Positions 34,303-43,119 of a stretch of 64,000 nucleotides of DNA are shown here, in pieces. The stretch covers positions 62,001-126,000 of the forward strand of contig JAOZHW010000008.1 in NCBI GenBank assembly GCA_026014685.1. The letters are read 5' to 3'. A model generated the notes under the pieces. That model worked only from the letters and a program-made list of their open reading frames with translations, did no database searches and was not told the origin of the DNA. Origin of the DNA: Candidatus Bathyarchaeota archaeon (GTDB lineage Archaea > Thermoproteota > Bathyarchaeia > Bathyarchaeales > Bathycorpusculaceae). The number at the start of each line of letters is the position of its first letter. Positions within the stretch are counted from its first letter, which is position 1. A program made the position numbers and the translations under genes.

Positions 34303-35712
34303 GGTTGTCTTTCTCCTGCGGCATGTTCAAGCGCCTTCATCAATGCCTTGGCTTTGTGGTCCGTTTCATACCACTCTTTCTCAGGGTTCGAGTCCGCAAC
34401 AATCCCTGCGCCTGCTTGGATGTACGCTCGGTTGCCTTCCGCGAACAGGGTGCGTATGGTTATGGCAAAATCCGCGTTGCCGTTACAGCTAAAGTAACCC
34501 ACAGCGCCAGCGTATGGTCCACGACGTGAAGTTTCAAGTTCCTCAATGATTTCCATGGCGCGAACTTTAGGTGCTCCAGAAACCGTACCCGCTGGAAAAA
34601 CCGCTTTGAGAGCATCAAAACTCTCTAAACCCTCCTGCAAGTCACCCATAACTTGGGAAACAATGTGTTGAACATGGCTAAACTGGTGCACTTGCATAAA
34701 CTCTGGGACAGAAACGCTGCCGTACTTGCTGATTCTGCCAATGTCGTTTCTGGCTAAATCAACCAGCATGACGTGTTCAGCGCGTTCTTTTTGGTCTTTG
34801 AGTAAATCGTTGGCGAGGCGCTGGTTTTCTTCTGGGTTGGGCGTGAAGGGTGCAGTGCCAGCGATGGGGAAGGTTATGACTTTGCGTTTATCTACTCGGA
34901 CTATCATTTCGGGGCTTGCACCGACGATTTGGCGGCTTCCTGACTTGTAATAGAACATGTAGGGTGAGGGGTTGATTTGACGCAGACTCTTGTAGAAAGA
35001 GAGCAGGCTACCGCTGTATTGGAATTGGAAGCGTTTGGAGAGAACTACTTGGAAGATGTCGCCTGCTGTAACGTACTCTTTAGCTTTCACGACGGCTTTC
35101 TCGAAATCAGCTTTAGCTGTGTCAACTGTTGGCTGCGTGTAGCTGAAGGGTGAATCTTTTGTGGCGGGTTCTTTGAGTAGTTCTTCGATTTCGCTTAGGC
35201 GGTTTTCTCCGCGGAAATAGTAGTAGGCTTGGTTTTGGGTGTGGTCAAAAACGACGCCGTCCTCAAAGATGCCCATCTCAATGTCGGGGAAACCGAGGGT
35301 GTCGGGTTTCTGGTTTGGTAGCTTTTCGATGTAGCGTATGGCGTCGTAGCTGATGTAGCCTAATGCGCCTCCGACGAAACGGAAGTCCACCATGTCGTTG
35401 TCGTAGGGGCGGAGTTGTTGTTGGATGATTTTGAAGGGGTCGCTGGTTTGCTGAGTAGTGGTTTGGGCTGTTTTGGTGTTGGTGATGGTTAGGGTGCCGT
35501 TTTTGGCGGTTATGGTGGTTTTTGGGTCGAAGCCTAAGAAGCTGAACTGGGCGAGTTTTTGGGGGCCTTCGATGGATTCGAGGAGGTATGTGGTTTGGTA
35601 GTGTTGGTGGAGTTTTGAGAATACTTCTATGGGTTGGTTTGTGTAGGTGAATTTAACGTAGTTTAGTGGTTTGGTTTGGGTGGTTGTTTGTGGGCCAAAG
35701 GCGATTCCCCAT
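34299..35712 (-). CDS. trpE: Anthranilate synthase component I; 5' end needs one base corrected
   Basis: From the Met at 35393 inward, 364 residues include the chorismate-binding core (GDIFQVVLSKRFQ, FPIAGTAPF, DLARNDIGR, GAPKVRAMEIIEELE, IQAGAGIVADSNPEKE). The same frame continues upstream to about 35717 and encodes the normal TrpE N-terminus (NYVKFTYTNQPIEVF, LLESIEGPQKLAQFSFLGFDP), but has no ATG, GTG or TTG there. Removing one base from the GGGG run (CCCC at 35707-35710 on the plus strand) joins it to the ATG at 35712, which has GGAG ten bases upstream, and gives about 470 residues. A one-base assembly error is the simplest reading. It is first in the trp operon. Confidence 0.9.
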
Positions 35713-35727
35713 TTGAATCATGCTCCA

Positions 35728-35777
35728 GTATGGTTCACAACCATACAGCAATGATATATTTAAGGCTTGTTTGTACA
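35728..35777 (-). promoter_or_regulatory. trp operon promoter and operator
   Basis: Reading on the minus strand, TGTACA (35772-35777) is followed by a TATA box CCTTAAATATATC (35753-35765). Then comes a perfect inverted repeat: GTATGGTT (35739-35746) and AACCATAC (35728-35735) around a 3-base loop. Transcription should start about 25 bases after the TATA box, inside the repeat, so a bound dimer would block initiation. TGTACA is the TRP box bound by TrpY in Methanothermobacter; the single box here could be chance. Confidence 0.6.
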
Positions 35778-35779
35778 AA

Positions 35780-35870
35780 AATGTGCGTGGAGCATGCGGC
35801 ATCGTATCCGCACCTGCTGAAAACCACGCGACGTCTCAGCAGCTACCTCCCCTCCCTTATATAAAGAACA
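35780..35870 (-). repeat. Dispersed intergenic element, copy A (possible small RNA)
   Basis: On the minus strand: TTCTTTATATAAG, then GGGAGGGGAGG, then CTGCTGAGACGTCGCGTGG. The downstream part can fold: GCGTGG (35824-35829) with CCACGC (35785-35790) enclosing TGCGG/CCGCA (35808-35812 with 35795-35799), followed by a T5 run. Copies B and C share the same modules. A short terminated transcript of about 60-70 nt is possible; otherwise it is an additional upstream promoter for trp. Confidence 0.45.
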
Positions 35871-36057
35871 AAAATGGCAGTTTGAAGTTTGCCTCGTTGC
35901 CCAACGTTTCTATCTGTTAAGGCTCATAGGGCTGATGGCAGGGTTTGGTATACTATACCCTTCTTAGTTAGGATATGGCTAAAATGTTAAACCCAACATT
36001 TGGGGGTCTAGCAATTTTAATAAGGGCGATACCAAACGATTTGTTGGAGACCTATCT

Positions 36058-37752
36058 TTGCCAGAGAAAGTTCTTGTAACATCCGCTTGGCCCTACATCA
36101 ACGCCACCCCACACTTAGGCAACCTAGTCGGCTCCGTCCTCTCAGCCGACGTAACAGCCCGCTACTACCGATTGAAGGGTGCAGATACGTTGATGGTCAG
36201 CGGTTCAGACACCCACGGCACACCCATGGAAGTCGCAGCCCTAAAAGAAGGCATAACCCCCAAAGCCCTCACCGAACGCAACCATGCCAAAGTCGCTGAG
36301 CTGTTTCGCCGTTGGGACGCCTCGTTTGATAATTACACCAGCACAGAGAGTCCAGTGCACAAAGAGTTCGTACAAAAAACACTCCTCCAAATAGAAAAAA
36401 ACGGCTACATCTTCGCCAAAGACACCCAGATGCTCTACTGCGAACATGATCAGCGTTTTCTACCCGACCGCTTCGTGGAGGGCAAATGCCCCTACTGCGG
36501 TTGCGAAAAAGCCCGCGGCGACCAATGTGACAGTTGCGGCAAGCTTCTTGAACCCACACTCTTGGTTGAGCCTTACTGCATCATATGCAAAAGCAAACCC
36601 ATAGTGAAGACCACAAAACACTGGTTCATCGACCTAACTAAACTCGAGCAGCCCCTGATCCAGTACATAGAAAACAACTGTCAACTGCCGACTAACGCCA
36701 AGAACTTTAGTTTAAACTGGATAAAAGAGGGCTTAAAACCCCGAGCAGTCACCCGTGACGTGGACTGGGGGATTCCAGCGCCGTTTGAGGGCGCAGAAGG
36801 CAAAACGATTTACGTCTGGGTTGAAGCTGTGTTGGGTTATGTTTCAGCCACCATTGAGCATTGCCAACGGCTTGGGCAGCCTGAGCGGTGGCGTGAATTC
36901 TGGTTCAACAAAGACGCAAAGACCCTGTACTTTGTTGGCAAAGACAACATCCCCTTCCACACAATCATCCTCCCCGCACTGCTGCTGGCTTCTGGTCAAG
37001 GCTACAACCTGCCATGGAACGTGTCCGCAACCGAGTTCCTCCAGTTTCGCGGCCAAAAAGCCTCAAAAAGCCAACGCGTGGGCATCTGGATAGATGAAGC
37101 CTTAGAGATGTTTCCTGTGGATTACTGGCGCTTTTTCCTCATTTCGACGCGTCCAGAAAGCAAAGACACTAATTTCACTTGGTGTAGCTTTGCCGATAAA
37201 ATCAACGCGGACTTAAACGACACCTTCGGCAACTTTATCCACAGAACGCTCTCGTTTATCAACAGCAAATTTGAAGCCACAATCCCCGCACCCACCAAAA
37301 TGGATGCCGACGACCAAGCGGTGCTCGACTGCGTAAAAGAGAAGGTGGCGCAGGCAGCTAAAGAAATCGAGGATGGTTGGCTTCAATCCGCTGCCAACAC
37401 GCTTATCGCGATTAGTCGCGCAGGGAACCAGTACTTGAACACTAAAGAGCCCTGGAACCTTATGAAGACCGACAAAGAAAAAGCAGGAACCGTATTCTAC
37501 GTTTCAGCGCAGGTCGTAAAAGCTATTGCAGTGGTTTGTGAGCCGTTTATGCCCAGGACTGCGCAGCAATTGTGGCAAACCCTAAACCTGGCGGGCGCGG
37601 TTGACCAGTGCAAATGGGCAGATGCATTGGTACCTGTTGAGGCTGGACATAAAATCAACAAGCCAACGCCGTTGTTCCACAAGATTGACCCAGACGAAGA
37701 TATCCTTGACGGGCAACTGGCAGAGGTACGTGCGAAGTTAGGGTCAAAATAG
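36058..37752 (+). CDS. metS: Methionyl-tRNA synthetase
   Basis: The 564-residue class I synthetase charges tRNA-Met. The HIGH-type motif is HLGN (about 19-22), in WPYINATPHLGNLVGSVL. A zinc-binding connective peptide holds CPYCG and CDSCG/CIIC knuckles (about 140-185). The KMSKS loop is the variant KASKSQ near residue 335. It ends after the anticodon-binding helical domain, without the C-terminal tRNA-binding EMAP-like domain found in some archaea. It starts with TTG 36058, with GGAGA about nine bases upstream. Confidence 0.97.
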   Translation: MPEKVLVTSAWPYINATPHLGNLVGSVLSADVTARYYRLKGADTLMVSGSDTHGTPMEVAALKEGITPKALTERNHAKVAELFRRWDASFDNYTSTESPVHKEFVQKTLLQIEKNGYIFAKDTQMLYCEHDQRFLPDRFVEGKCPYCGCEKARGDQCDSCGKLLEPTLLVEPYCIICKSKPIVKTTKHWFIDLTKLEQPLIQYIENNCQLPTNAKNFSLNWIKEGLKPRAVTRDVDWGIPAPFEGAEGKTIYVWVEAVLGYVSATIEHCQRLGQPERWREFWFNKDAKTLYFVGKDNIPFHTIILPALLLASGQGYNLPWNVSATEFLQFRGQKASKSQRVGIWIDEALEMFPVDYWRFFLISTRPESKDTNFTWCSFADKINADLNDTFGNFIHRTLSFINSKFEATIPAPTKMDADDQAVLDCVKEKVAQAAKEIEDGWLQSAANTLIAISRAGNQYLNTKEPWNLMKTDKEKAGTVFYVSAQVVKAIAVVCEPFMPRTAQQLWQTLNLAGAVDQCKWADALVPVEAGHKINKPTPLFHKIDPDEDILDGQLAEVRAKLGSK

Positions 37753-37840
37753 AGCGACCCAGCTATTTCCTACTTTTATTGGTTTTTCCGACATTTTTAT
37801 AAGTGTAAGTAAGTTAAATTTATGTAAGGAGAAAAGAATT

Positions 37841-38107
37841 TTGGTTGAAGCAGAGACTGTAACTGTTTCTTCAAAAGGACAGGTAACTCTCCCCTCAAAA
37901 CTACGAAGACGCCTAAAAATAACCAAAGGCGAAAAACTCTTAATCGTTAACGAAGACAACATAATTAAACTGGTTCCTGTCCCAAAATTATCCAAGCTTG
38001 CGGGTGCCGATGAGGAATTATTCGCTCATAGAAAACCCTCGGAAGAACTAAAATCCATGCGCAAAGAGTGGACAACAGAATTTGACAAACGAATCCAAGA
38101 ACTGTAG
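37841..38107 (+). CDS. AbrB/SpoVT-type antitoxin (VapB-like)
   Basis: The product is 88 residues. The swapped-hairpin AbrB domain covers residues 4-50 (VTVSSKGQVTLPSKLRRRLKITKGEKLLIV), then comes a helical tail that should wrap the toxin. It starts at TTG 37841 behind AAGGAGAA. It is followed by and overlaps a PIN-domain gene, the standard order of a type II toxin-antitoxin operon. The AbrB domain likely binds the operon promoter; a TATA-like TTTTTATAAG lies at 37793-37802. Confidence 0.88.
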   Translation: MVEAETVTVSSKGQVTLPSKLRRRLKITKGEKLLIVNEDNIIKLVPVPKLSKLAGADEELFAHRKPSEELKSMRKEWTTEFDKRIQEL

Positions 38108-38528
38108 ATTACTGCTGGACACAAAGCCGTTGATTAAACTCTTCGCAAAAGAACAAGGTTGGGAAGCAGTACAAAATATCATCCTGCAAATAGAAAATGG
38201 AGAAATAGACGCAGCCATAAGCGTAGTTACATTAACGGAGATCTATTACAAATATTTGCACGAAAAAAGGCCCGATTTAGCCAAAGCAAGAGTTGAAGCC
38301 CTAAAGTATGCGACTTACATAGAAAAAATTGGCATCGACGAAAAAATAGCGATAAAAGCAGGCGACTTTAAAGGAAAATACCGCATCCCCATATCAGACT
38401 CACTGATAGCCGCAACGGCATACTACAGCGGCGCCATCACAGTAACTGACGACGATGACTTCAAGCAAATCTCTGAAATAACCGTGTTAAGTGAAAAAGA
38501 GTTTCTTTCCTCCAAAAAACAACGTTAA
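38082..38528 (+). CDS. PIN-domain ribonuclease toxin (VapC-like)
   Basis: The product is up to 148 residues from TTG 38082; the true start may be slightly downstream, since LLLDTKPLIKLF should sit close to the N-terminus. The acidic PIN residues are seen in LLLDTKP, VVTLTEIYYK, IPISDSLIAATA and VTDDDDF. VapC toxins are Mg-dependent RNases, often cleaving tRNA or rRNA. The frame overlaps the antitoxin by 26 bases. It lies between metS and a PHP phosphoesterase. Confidence 0.88.
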   Translation: MTNESKNCRLLLDTKPLIKLFAKEQGWEAVQNIILQIENGEIDAAISVVTLTEIYYKYLHEKRPDLAKARVEALKYATYIEKIGIDEKIAIKAGDFKGKYRIPISDSLIAATAYYSGAITVTDDDDFKQISEITVLSEKEFLSSKKQR

Positions 38529-38541
38529 GGAAAAACAGAAA

Positions 38542-39210
38542 GTGACGATACAAATAAGAGCCGACCTCCACGTTCACACCACTTACTCAAATGACTCGCT
38601 AATCACACCCAAAGACCTCGTCTTCTACGCAAAAAAACGCGGCTTAAACGCGTGCGCAGTCACAGACCACAACTTTTTGGATGGCGCTTTCAAGATTGCA
38701 AAAGAAACCGATTTCCTCATAATCCCCGGCATGGAAGTCTCCAGTGCCCACGGACACATCGTAGCTCTCAACGTCAAAGAACCCGTACCTCGAGGCTTAA
38801 GCGCAACTGAAACGGTGGAGCGCATCCACAAAGCTGGAGGAATAGCCATCGCCTGCCACCCATACGTCTTCTTCAAAGGTTGCCTGCGAAACAACGTCTG
38901 CGAAGCCTTCGACGCTATAGAAGTGATTAATGCGCGGGCGTTTCCGTTTGGCAGCAGCGTCAGAAAAGCTCAAGAAGCTGCTGAGAGGTTCAGGTTGTCG
39001 CGTGTGGCGGGGACGGATGCGCATTATGGGCCGCAGATTGGATACGGCTACACCGAAATCGAAGCTTCAGCACCAACGGTTGAAGCCGTTGTTGAGGCGA
39101 TTGTGGAGGGACGTTGTTCACCGCATGGGCAAAGGGTGCCTGTTTATTTGAATGCTGCGCAGACGGTCATGAGGTTTAAGCGGATGGTTAAGAAGCTCAG
39201 CCATGTATGA
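38542..39210 (+). CDS. PHP-domain phosphoesterase
   Basis: From GTG 38542 (AAGGA about 11 bases upstream, inside the end of vapC) the product is 222 residues; a GTG at 38491 would overlap the toxin. PHP motifs: RADLHVHTTYSNDSLI (HxH), AVTDHNF, IPGMEVSSAHGHIVAL, IAIACHPY and AGTDAHYGPQIGYGYTEI. These give trinuclear metal-dependent phosphoesterases acting on nucleotides or small phosphates; the substrate is unknown. Spacing suggests it may be co-transcribed with the toxin-antitoxin pair. Confidence 0.9.
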   Translation: MTIQIRADLHVHTTYSNDSLITPKDLVFYAKKRGLNACAVTDHNFLDGAFKIAKETDFLIIPGMEVSSAHGHIVALNVKEPVPRGLSATETVERIHKAGGIAIACHPYVFFKGCLRNNVCEAFDAIEVINARAFPFGSSVRKAQEAAERFRLSRVAGTDAHYGPQIGYGYTEIEASAPTVEAVVEAIVEGRCSPHGQRVPVYLNAAQTVMRFKRMVKKLSHV

Positions 39211-39314
39211 GAGTTTATTGCTGTATCTGCTTTGAACGAATTAGTAGACGGTTGCGGGTATCCACAAAATGAATATATTACGGGAAGCTATTTAGCGCTT
39301 TAAGTGGGCAATTT

Positions 39315-39896
39315 ATGAAAACCAAAGTTATCGCAACAGTAGCCGTGATAATAGCAGTTATTGTAGGTGCAACGTTTGCAGCGTTGTACTTCACCACCTA
39401 CAACAATTTGGTCGCTTTAGACGCCTCAGTAGATGAAAAGTGGGCGCAGGTGGAGCAGGAGCTGCAACGCCGATACGACTTAATCCCCAACGTGGTGGCT
39501 GCCGCGCGGGCGTACATCAACTATGAAGGCTCAATCTTAGAGAACATCACAAGACTGAGGAGCCAATGGATGAGTGCAGCACAAAGCGGAGATTTAGACG
39601 CAATAAACAGCGCCACCAGCCAGATGGAGTCAGGCATATCAAACTTGGTTGTTACCTTTGAAGCGTACCCTGATCTAAAAGCTTCAAGTGTTGTACAGTC
39701 TTTGATGATTACTTTAGAAGGCACAGAAAACAGAATCTCCACCGAACGCATGCGATACAACGAAGCAGTTCGCGACTACAACACCGCCATCAAAGTGTTC
39801 CCCGCAAACCTCTGGAGTACAGGATGGGGTTTCACAACTGCGGCGTACTTCCAAGCTAAGGTTGGTTCAACTGAAGTTCCGCCAGTAGATATTTGA
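39315..39896 (+). CDS. LemA family membrane protein
   Basis: The 193-residue protein has one N-terminal transmembrane helix (4-26), then the LemA helical bundle: YNNLVALDASVDEKWAQVEQELQRRYDLIPNVVAAARAY, a typical LemA opening, and RMRYNEAVRDYNTAIKVFPANL near the end. LemA proteins are widespread, anchored by the N-terminus, with no settled function; they are commonly paired with TPM-domain proteins, as here. The stop overlaps or abuts the TPM gene, making an operon. Confidence 0.93.
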   Translation: MKTKVIATVAVIIAVIVGATFAALYFTTYNNLVALDASVDEKWAQVEQELQRRYDLIPNVVAAARAYINYEGSILENITRLRSQWMSAAQSGDLDAINSATSQMESGISNLVVTFEAYPDLKASSVVQSLMITLEGTENRISTERMRYNEAVRDYNTAIKVFPANLWSTGWGFTTAAYFQAKVGSTEVPPVDI

Positions 39897-39907
39897 GGCA
39901 ACACATT

Positions 39908-40636
39908 TTGGCTAAATGCGTCTACGCCATTATTTTTCTCTCACTTCTGCTGATACCAGCCACTTTTGCAGTCCCATGCAACGCCCAACTCATCGAAACC
40001 GAATGGATCGACAGCATCGAAAACTACGCCTACGCAATTGACCAAAACACCACTGCAGAAATCGTCGTTTGTGTGTTTCCCTCACTGTTTGGGCATGGCA
40101 TAAAAGACAAGTCTGGCCAAGAAATCAATGACATAGTCAAGTTAGGGGTTCATGTTTTCAATGATGAGGCGCTGGATGTTTTGGACGGCACGCAGACGGG
40201 AATTGGCAAAAAAGGCAAAGACAACGGAGTGCTGGTGCTAGTTGCACTTGCGGAACAGCAGTGGCGCATCGAAGTGGGCTATGGTTTAGAAGGTGACATA
40301 ACCGACATAGAGACAAACCTAATTGCGCAACAGTACCTTGTGCCAGCTTTAAAGGAGGGCTACTTGGGTCAAGGCCTATACGATACAGTTGTGGCTCTGG
40401 GCGAGCAAATTCCTCCAAGCAACCAACCTGCCAGCTATGTTAGGGGTTACTATTACTATGAAAGCGACACCACCACCCCGAAGTCTACGCCGTTTTGGCT
40501 CTACGAAATCTATGGGTTACCGCTGTGGCTGATTATTTTGCTTGCAATCCTCGGCGTAGGTGTGCCTGTTTTTGGTGGCAGAGGCCGAAGAGGCGGTGGT
40601 CGCTCAGGTGGCGGTGGCTCTTCGGGTAAATGGTAA
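39908..40636 (+). CDS. TPM-domain membrane protein (YgcG-like)
   Basis: From TTG 39908 (GAGG about nine bases upstream) the 242-residue product begins with a signal peptide (1-22). The TPM domain (about 30-175) contains VVCVFPSLFGHGIKD, GKKGKDNGVLVLVALAEQQWRIEVGYGLEGDITD and DTVVALGEQI. A transmembrane helix (about 203-220) is followed by a glycine-rich tail (GGRGRRGGGRSGGGGSSGKW), typical of this family. A TTG at 39893 is an alternative start. TPM domains occur in photosystem II repair (TLP18.3) and elsewhere; the partner LemA suggests a shared envelope role. Confidence 0.9.
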   Translation: MAKCVYAIIFLSLLLIPATFAVPCNAQLIETEWIDSIENYAYAIDQNTTAEIVVCVFPSLFGHGIKDKSGQEINDIVKLGVHVFNDEALDVLDGTQTGIGKKGKDNGVLVLVALAEQQWRIEVGYGLEGDITDIETNLIAQQYLVPALKEGYLGQGLYDTVVALGEQIPPSNQPASYVRGYYYYESDTTTPKSTPFWLYEIYGLPLWLIILLAILGVGVPVFGGRGRRGGGRSGGGGSSGKW

Positions 40637-40637
40637 C

Positions 40638-41462
40638 TTAGAGGTTGAGTCTAAAAGCCAGCATATCGCGCATTATCTTTTTGGAGTCCCTCATGGGGTT
40701 GACTTTTGAGCCATTCTTGTTGTGCTCACACCAGTTGACTGGAACTTCAGTTACTGGGAACCCCATCTTTTTGCAGTTCACAATCATTTCCGTGTCAAAA
40801 AAGTAGCCGTCTGAGCGGGAATTGCTAAGGACCACTGCGGCGAGGGTTCGGCTCATGGTTTTAAAGCCGCACTGATGGTCACGTATACCGTCGAGGAAAA
40901 GCAGCCGTACAAAAACGTTGTAGCTTAGGCTGAACAGGGTTCTTTTGGCGTGGCGCTGCACGTTGGAGCCTTTGACGTGCCGTGATCCGATTGCCATGCC
41001 ACCGCGGGATTTGGCGACTTCGAAAAGTTTTGGCAAACAGGCAAGATCGGTGGCTAAATCCACATCCATAAACGCTATGTATCTGCCTTTGGAGGCGTTG
41101 ACGGCGTTTTTGATGGCTTTGCCTTTTCCCAGCCGCTTGGGGTAATGTAGTAGAACCAAATCTGGGTTACCTTTTGCCATTTCGGCGACGATTTTGTCTG
41201 TGCCATCCGTGCTGCCGTCTTCGGAAACGATGATTTCGTAGCTATTACAGAATTGTCTAACCGCCGCATCGACTGCTTGTATGCACCGCCGTATCTGCGA
41301 TGCCTCGTTAAACGCTGGCAGCAGTATGGAGAGTTCCTTTTGGGGCGGTTGATTCTTCAAGCGGATTCCACGACGTTTAGACTTTTGAAGAACCAACCTT
41401 CCATAAATTACTTGTGCATCCAGCTGGGGTTTGTTATCGCAAACTCTTTTTAGAACCGCCAA
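40638..41462 (-). CDS. Family 2 glycosyltransferase (dolichyl-phosphate glucose/mannose synthase type)
   Basis: The product is 274 residues from TTG 41462, possibly shorter, since the catalytic domain starts at ELSILLPAFNEASQIRRCI (residue 43). Motifs: VSEDGSTDGTDKIV (nucleotide sugar), FMDVDLATDLA (DxD), GMAIGSRHV and GYFFDTEMIVNCKKMGFPVTEVPVNW. It likely transfers a sugar from a nucleotide to a polyprenyl phosphate for protein glycosylation. The neighbouring divergent gene is a polyprenyl-phosphate-sugar-using transferase, which fits. No C-terminal membrane helices are present. Confidence 0.9.
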   Translation of the reverse strand: MAVLKRVCDNKPQLDAQVIYGRLVLQKSKRRGIRLKNQPPQKELSILLPAFNEASQIRRCIQAVDAAVRQFCNSYEIIVSEDGSTDGTDKIVAEMAKGNPDLVLLHYPKRLGKGKAIKNAVNASKGRYIAFMDVDLATDLACLPKLFEVAKSRGGMAIGSRHVKGSNVQRHAKRTLFSLSYNVFVRLLFLDGIRDHQCGFKTMSRTLAAVVLSNSRSDGYFFDTEMIVNCKKMGFPVTEVPVNWCEHNKNGSKVNPMRDSKKIMRDMLAFRLNL

Positions 41463-41532
41463 CTAATCATCCATCCAAAAAGAGAGGGGCGCAATCATCA
41501 CCCAAACCAGCAGCACACACAAAAACGGCTTT

Positions 41533-43119
41533 GTGAAAAACCAGAAATACAGGTTGGCGTTGCTTGCGTTTCTTGTAGTTTTCGCTGCTGCCGCCAGCTA
41601 CGAGTTAGGGTACATGTCGGTGCAGTGGGATGAGATGCCTCACCTCTTCGGTGCCACCCTACTAAGCCGCGGACAAATTTGGGATTACATGACCACATAC
41701 GGCTATTACCCGCCTCTTTTTGACTTAGCCGCAACAGGCTTCTTCGCGTTGGTGGGTGTAACTGAGGTGGCGGGGCGGCTTGTAGCGGTTACGTTTTCGG
41801 TTTTGGCGATTTGGCTGCTCTTTGAATTCACCAAGCGCACCTATGGACAAAAACACGCCTTGCTTGCCAGTGTATTGTTGGGGACGATGCCGGGGTTCTT
41901 TTGGCTCAGCCGCGTAACCATGCTTGAAACCATGCTCATTTTCTTCTTTACGCTGGTCATGTTTGCCTTCTACACTTGGCTAAACAAGCAAGACAGCAAC
42001 CGGGCATTGATTTTTTGCGGTTTAGCGTTGGGTATAGGTGTCTTGGCGAAGTACCAGATTATCGTAGCCGCGTTAGCGATGCTACTAAGCGTCCTGTTTT
42101 TGGCGCGCAAACACCTAAAGCGCAACATCGGCAAACTCGTCGTAATCGGCGTCATCACTGTTTTGATTGTGTCACCGTGGTTCTTGGCGATTTACCACTA
42201 TAATGGCATGACTAAATTTGAAACCATACAGTACGTCATGAGCGAAGGCGGACAAGACCGCCCTGCATACAGCAACCGCTTCCAACCCTTGCCCATCTTC
42301 TACCTCGTCGAGATGACTTGGCCGTTTAAAGACATCCCCGTCCACCCCATTGCGTTACCCATCTTCCTCTTGGGGTTATGCGGGTTGGGGTTGTTTGCGT
42401 ACCGTAGAAACCGCCAAGACATCTTCTTCTTAACATGGTTCTTGGTGGTTTATGTTTTCTTTTCGTTCATCCCCAACAGGCAATGGCGCTACATCACGCC
42501 GCTGTTTCCCATCATGGCGATTTCAGCTGCAAGTTTTGTCATGTTCCTCTACGGCAAAGTGGAACGGTGGCATCCAAAGCAAGTGGGGCTCAAAGCTGAG
42601 CGGCTAAAGAAACTGGCTGCATTATCCTTCATCGCGTTGATTGCAGGTGCCGTAGCTTACAGCGGATACGCCTCATATCAAATGACTGAGCGCGACCAAA
42701 TCCACATCCCAATAAAAGAGGCAACAGCATATCTCGCAGGCAACTTAACCAAAGACCAATCGGCGGTGTTGGTCTGCGCCTACAACCTCTTGAGCCAAGA
42801 CATGTTCCGCTTCTATTTACCTCAAAACATGTCCAGTGAACAAATCTGGCAGTACCCCGCGCTTGCCGTAGACGCCTTTACGCCGTACTTTAACATAACG
42901 GAGTTTGTGGAGTTGTGCCGCGAGCGAAACGTGAAATATATAATACTCTACGATTACGGCGTCAACGCAGAATTCTTCAACACTACGCTTGATTACACAC
43001 AGGTGAGGCGGATGATTGCCGAGACAGGTTTGTTCGGTGACCCCAAAGACCAACCGTTCTGGGGCGAATACAACGGTTGGATGGGCTACCGCATATTCCT
43101 CGTCCGCTTCTTAGGATAA
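41533..43119 (+). CDS. Polytopic glycosyltransferase (GT39/ArnT-like, GT-C fold)
   Basis: The 528-residue protein has about 10-12 membrane helices and a C-terminal extracellular domain of about 130 residues. The first periplasmic loop holds the acidic catalytic-type WDEMPHLF (34-41), followed by RPAYSNRFQPLPIFYLVEM further on. Proteins of this type move a sugar from a polyprenyl-phosphate donor onto protein or lipid outside the cell. It starts with GTG 41533; GAGGGG at 41485-41490 lies 40 bases upstream, so the true start is not certain. It is divergent from the GT2 gene. Confidence 0.85.
   Translation: MKNQKYRLALLAFLVVFAAAASYELGYMSVQWDEMPHLFGATLLSRGQIWDYMTTYGYYPPLFDLAATGFFALVGVTEVAGRLVAVTFSVLAIWLLFEFTKRTYGQKHALLASVLLGTMPGFFWLSRVTMLETMLIFFFTLVMFAFYTWLNKQDSNRALIFCGLALGIGVLAKYQIIVAALAMLLSVLFLARKHLKRNIGKLVVIGVITVLIVSPWFLAIYHYNGMTKFETIQYVMSEGGQDRPAYSNRFQPLPIFYLVEMTWPFKDIPVHPIALPIFLLGLCGLGLFAYRRNRQDIFFLTWFLVVYVFFSFIPNRQWRYITPLFPIMAISAASFVMFLYGKVERWHPKQVGLKAERLKKLAALSFIALIAGAVAYSGYASYQMTERDQIHIPIKEATAYLAGNLTKDQSAVLVCAYNLLSQDMFRFYLPQNMSSEQIWQYPALAVDAFTPYFNITEFVELCRERNVKYIILYDYGVNAEFFNTTLDYTQVRRMIAETGLFGDPKDQPFWGEYNGWMGYRIFLVRFLG

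Noticed and set aside
35654-35712. Trp leader peptide for attenuation
   Set aside because: The 19-codon frame has a single Trp codon and coincides exactly with where trpE should start if one G is removed; a frame error explains it better.
37841-38528. Toxin-antitoxin pair as a novel system
   Set aside because: AbrB-type antitoxin followed by a PIN toxin is an ordinary VapBC arrangement.
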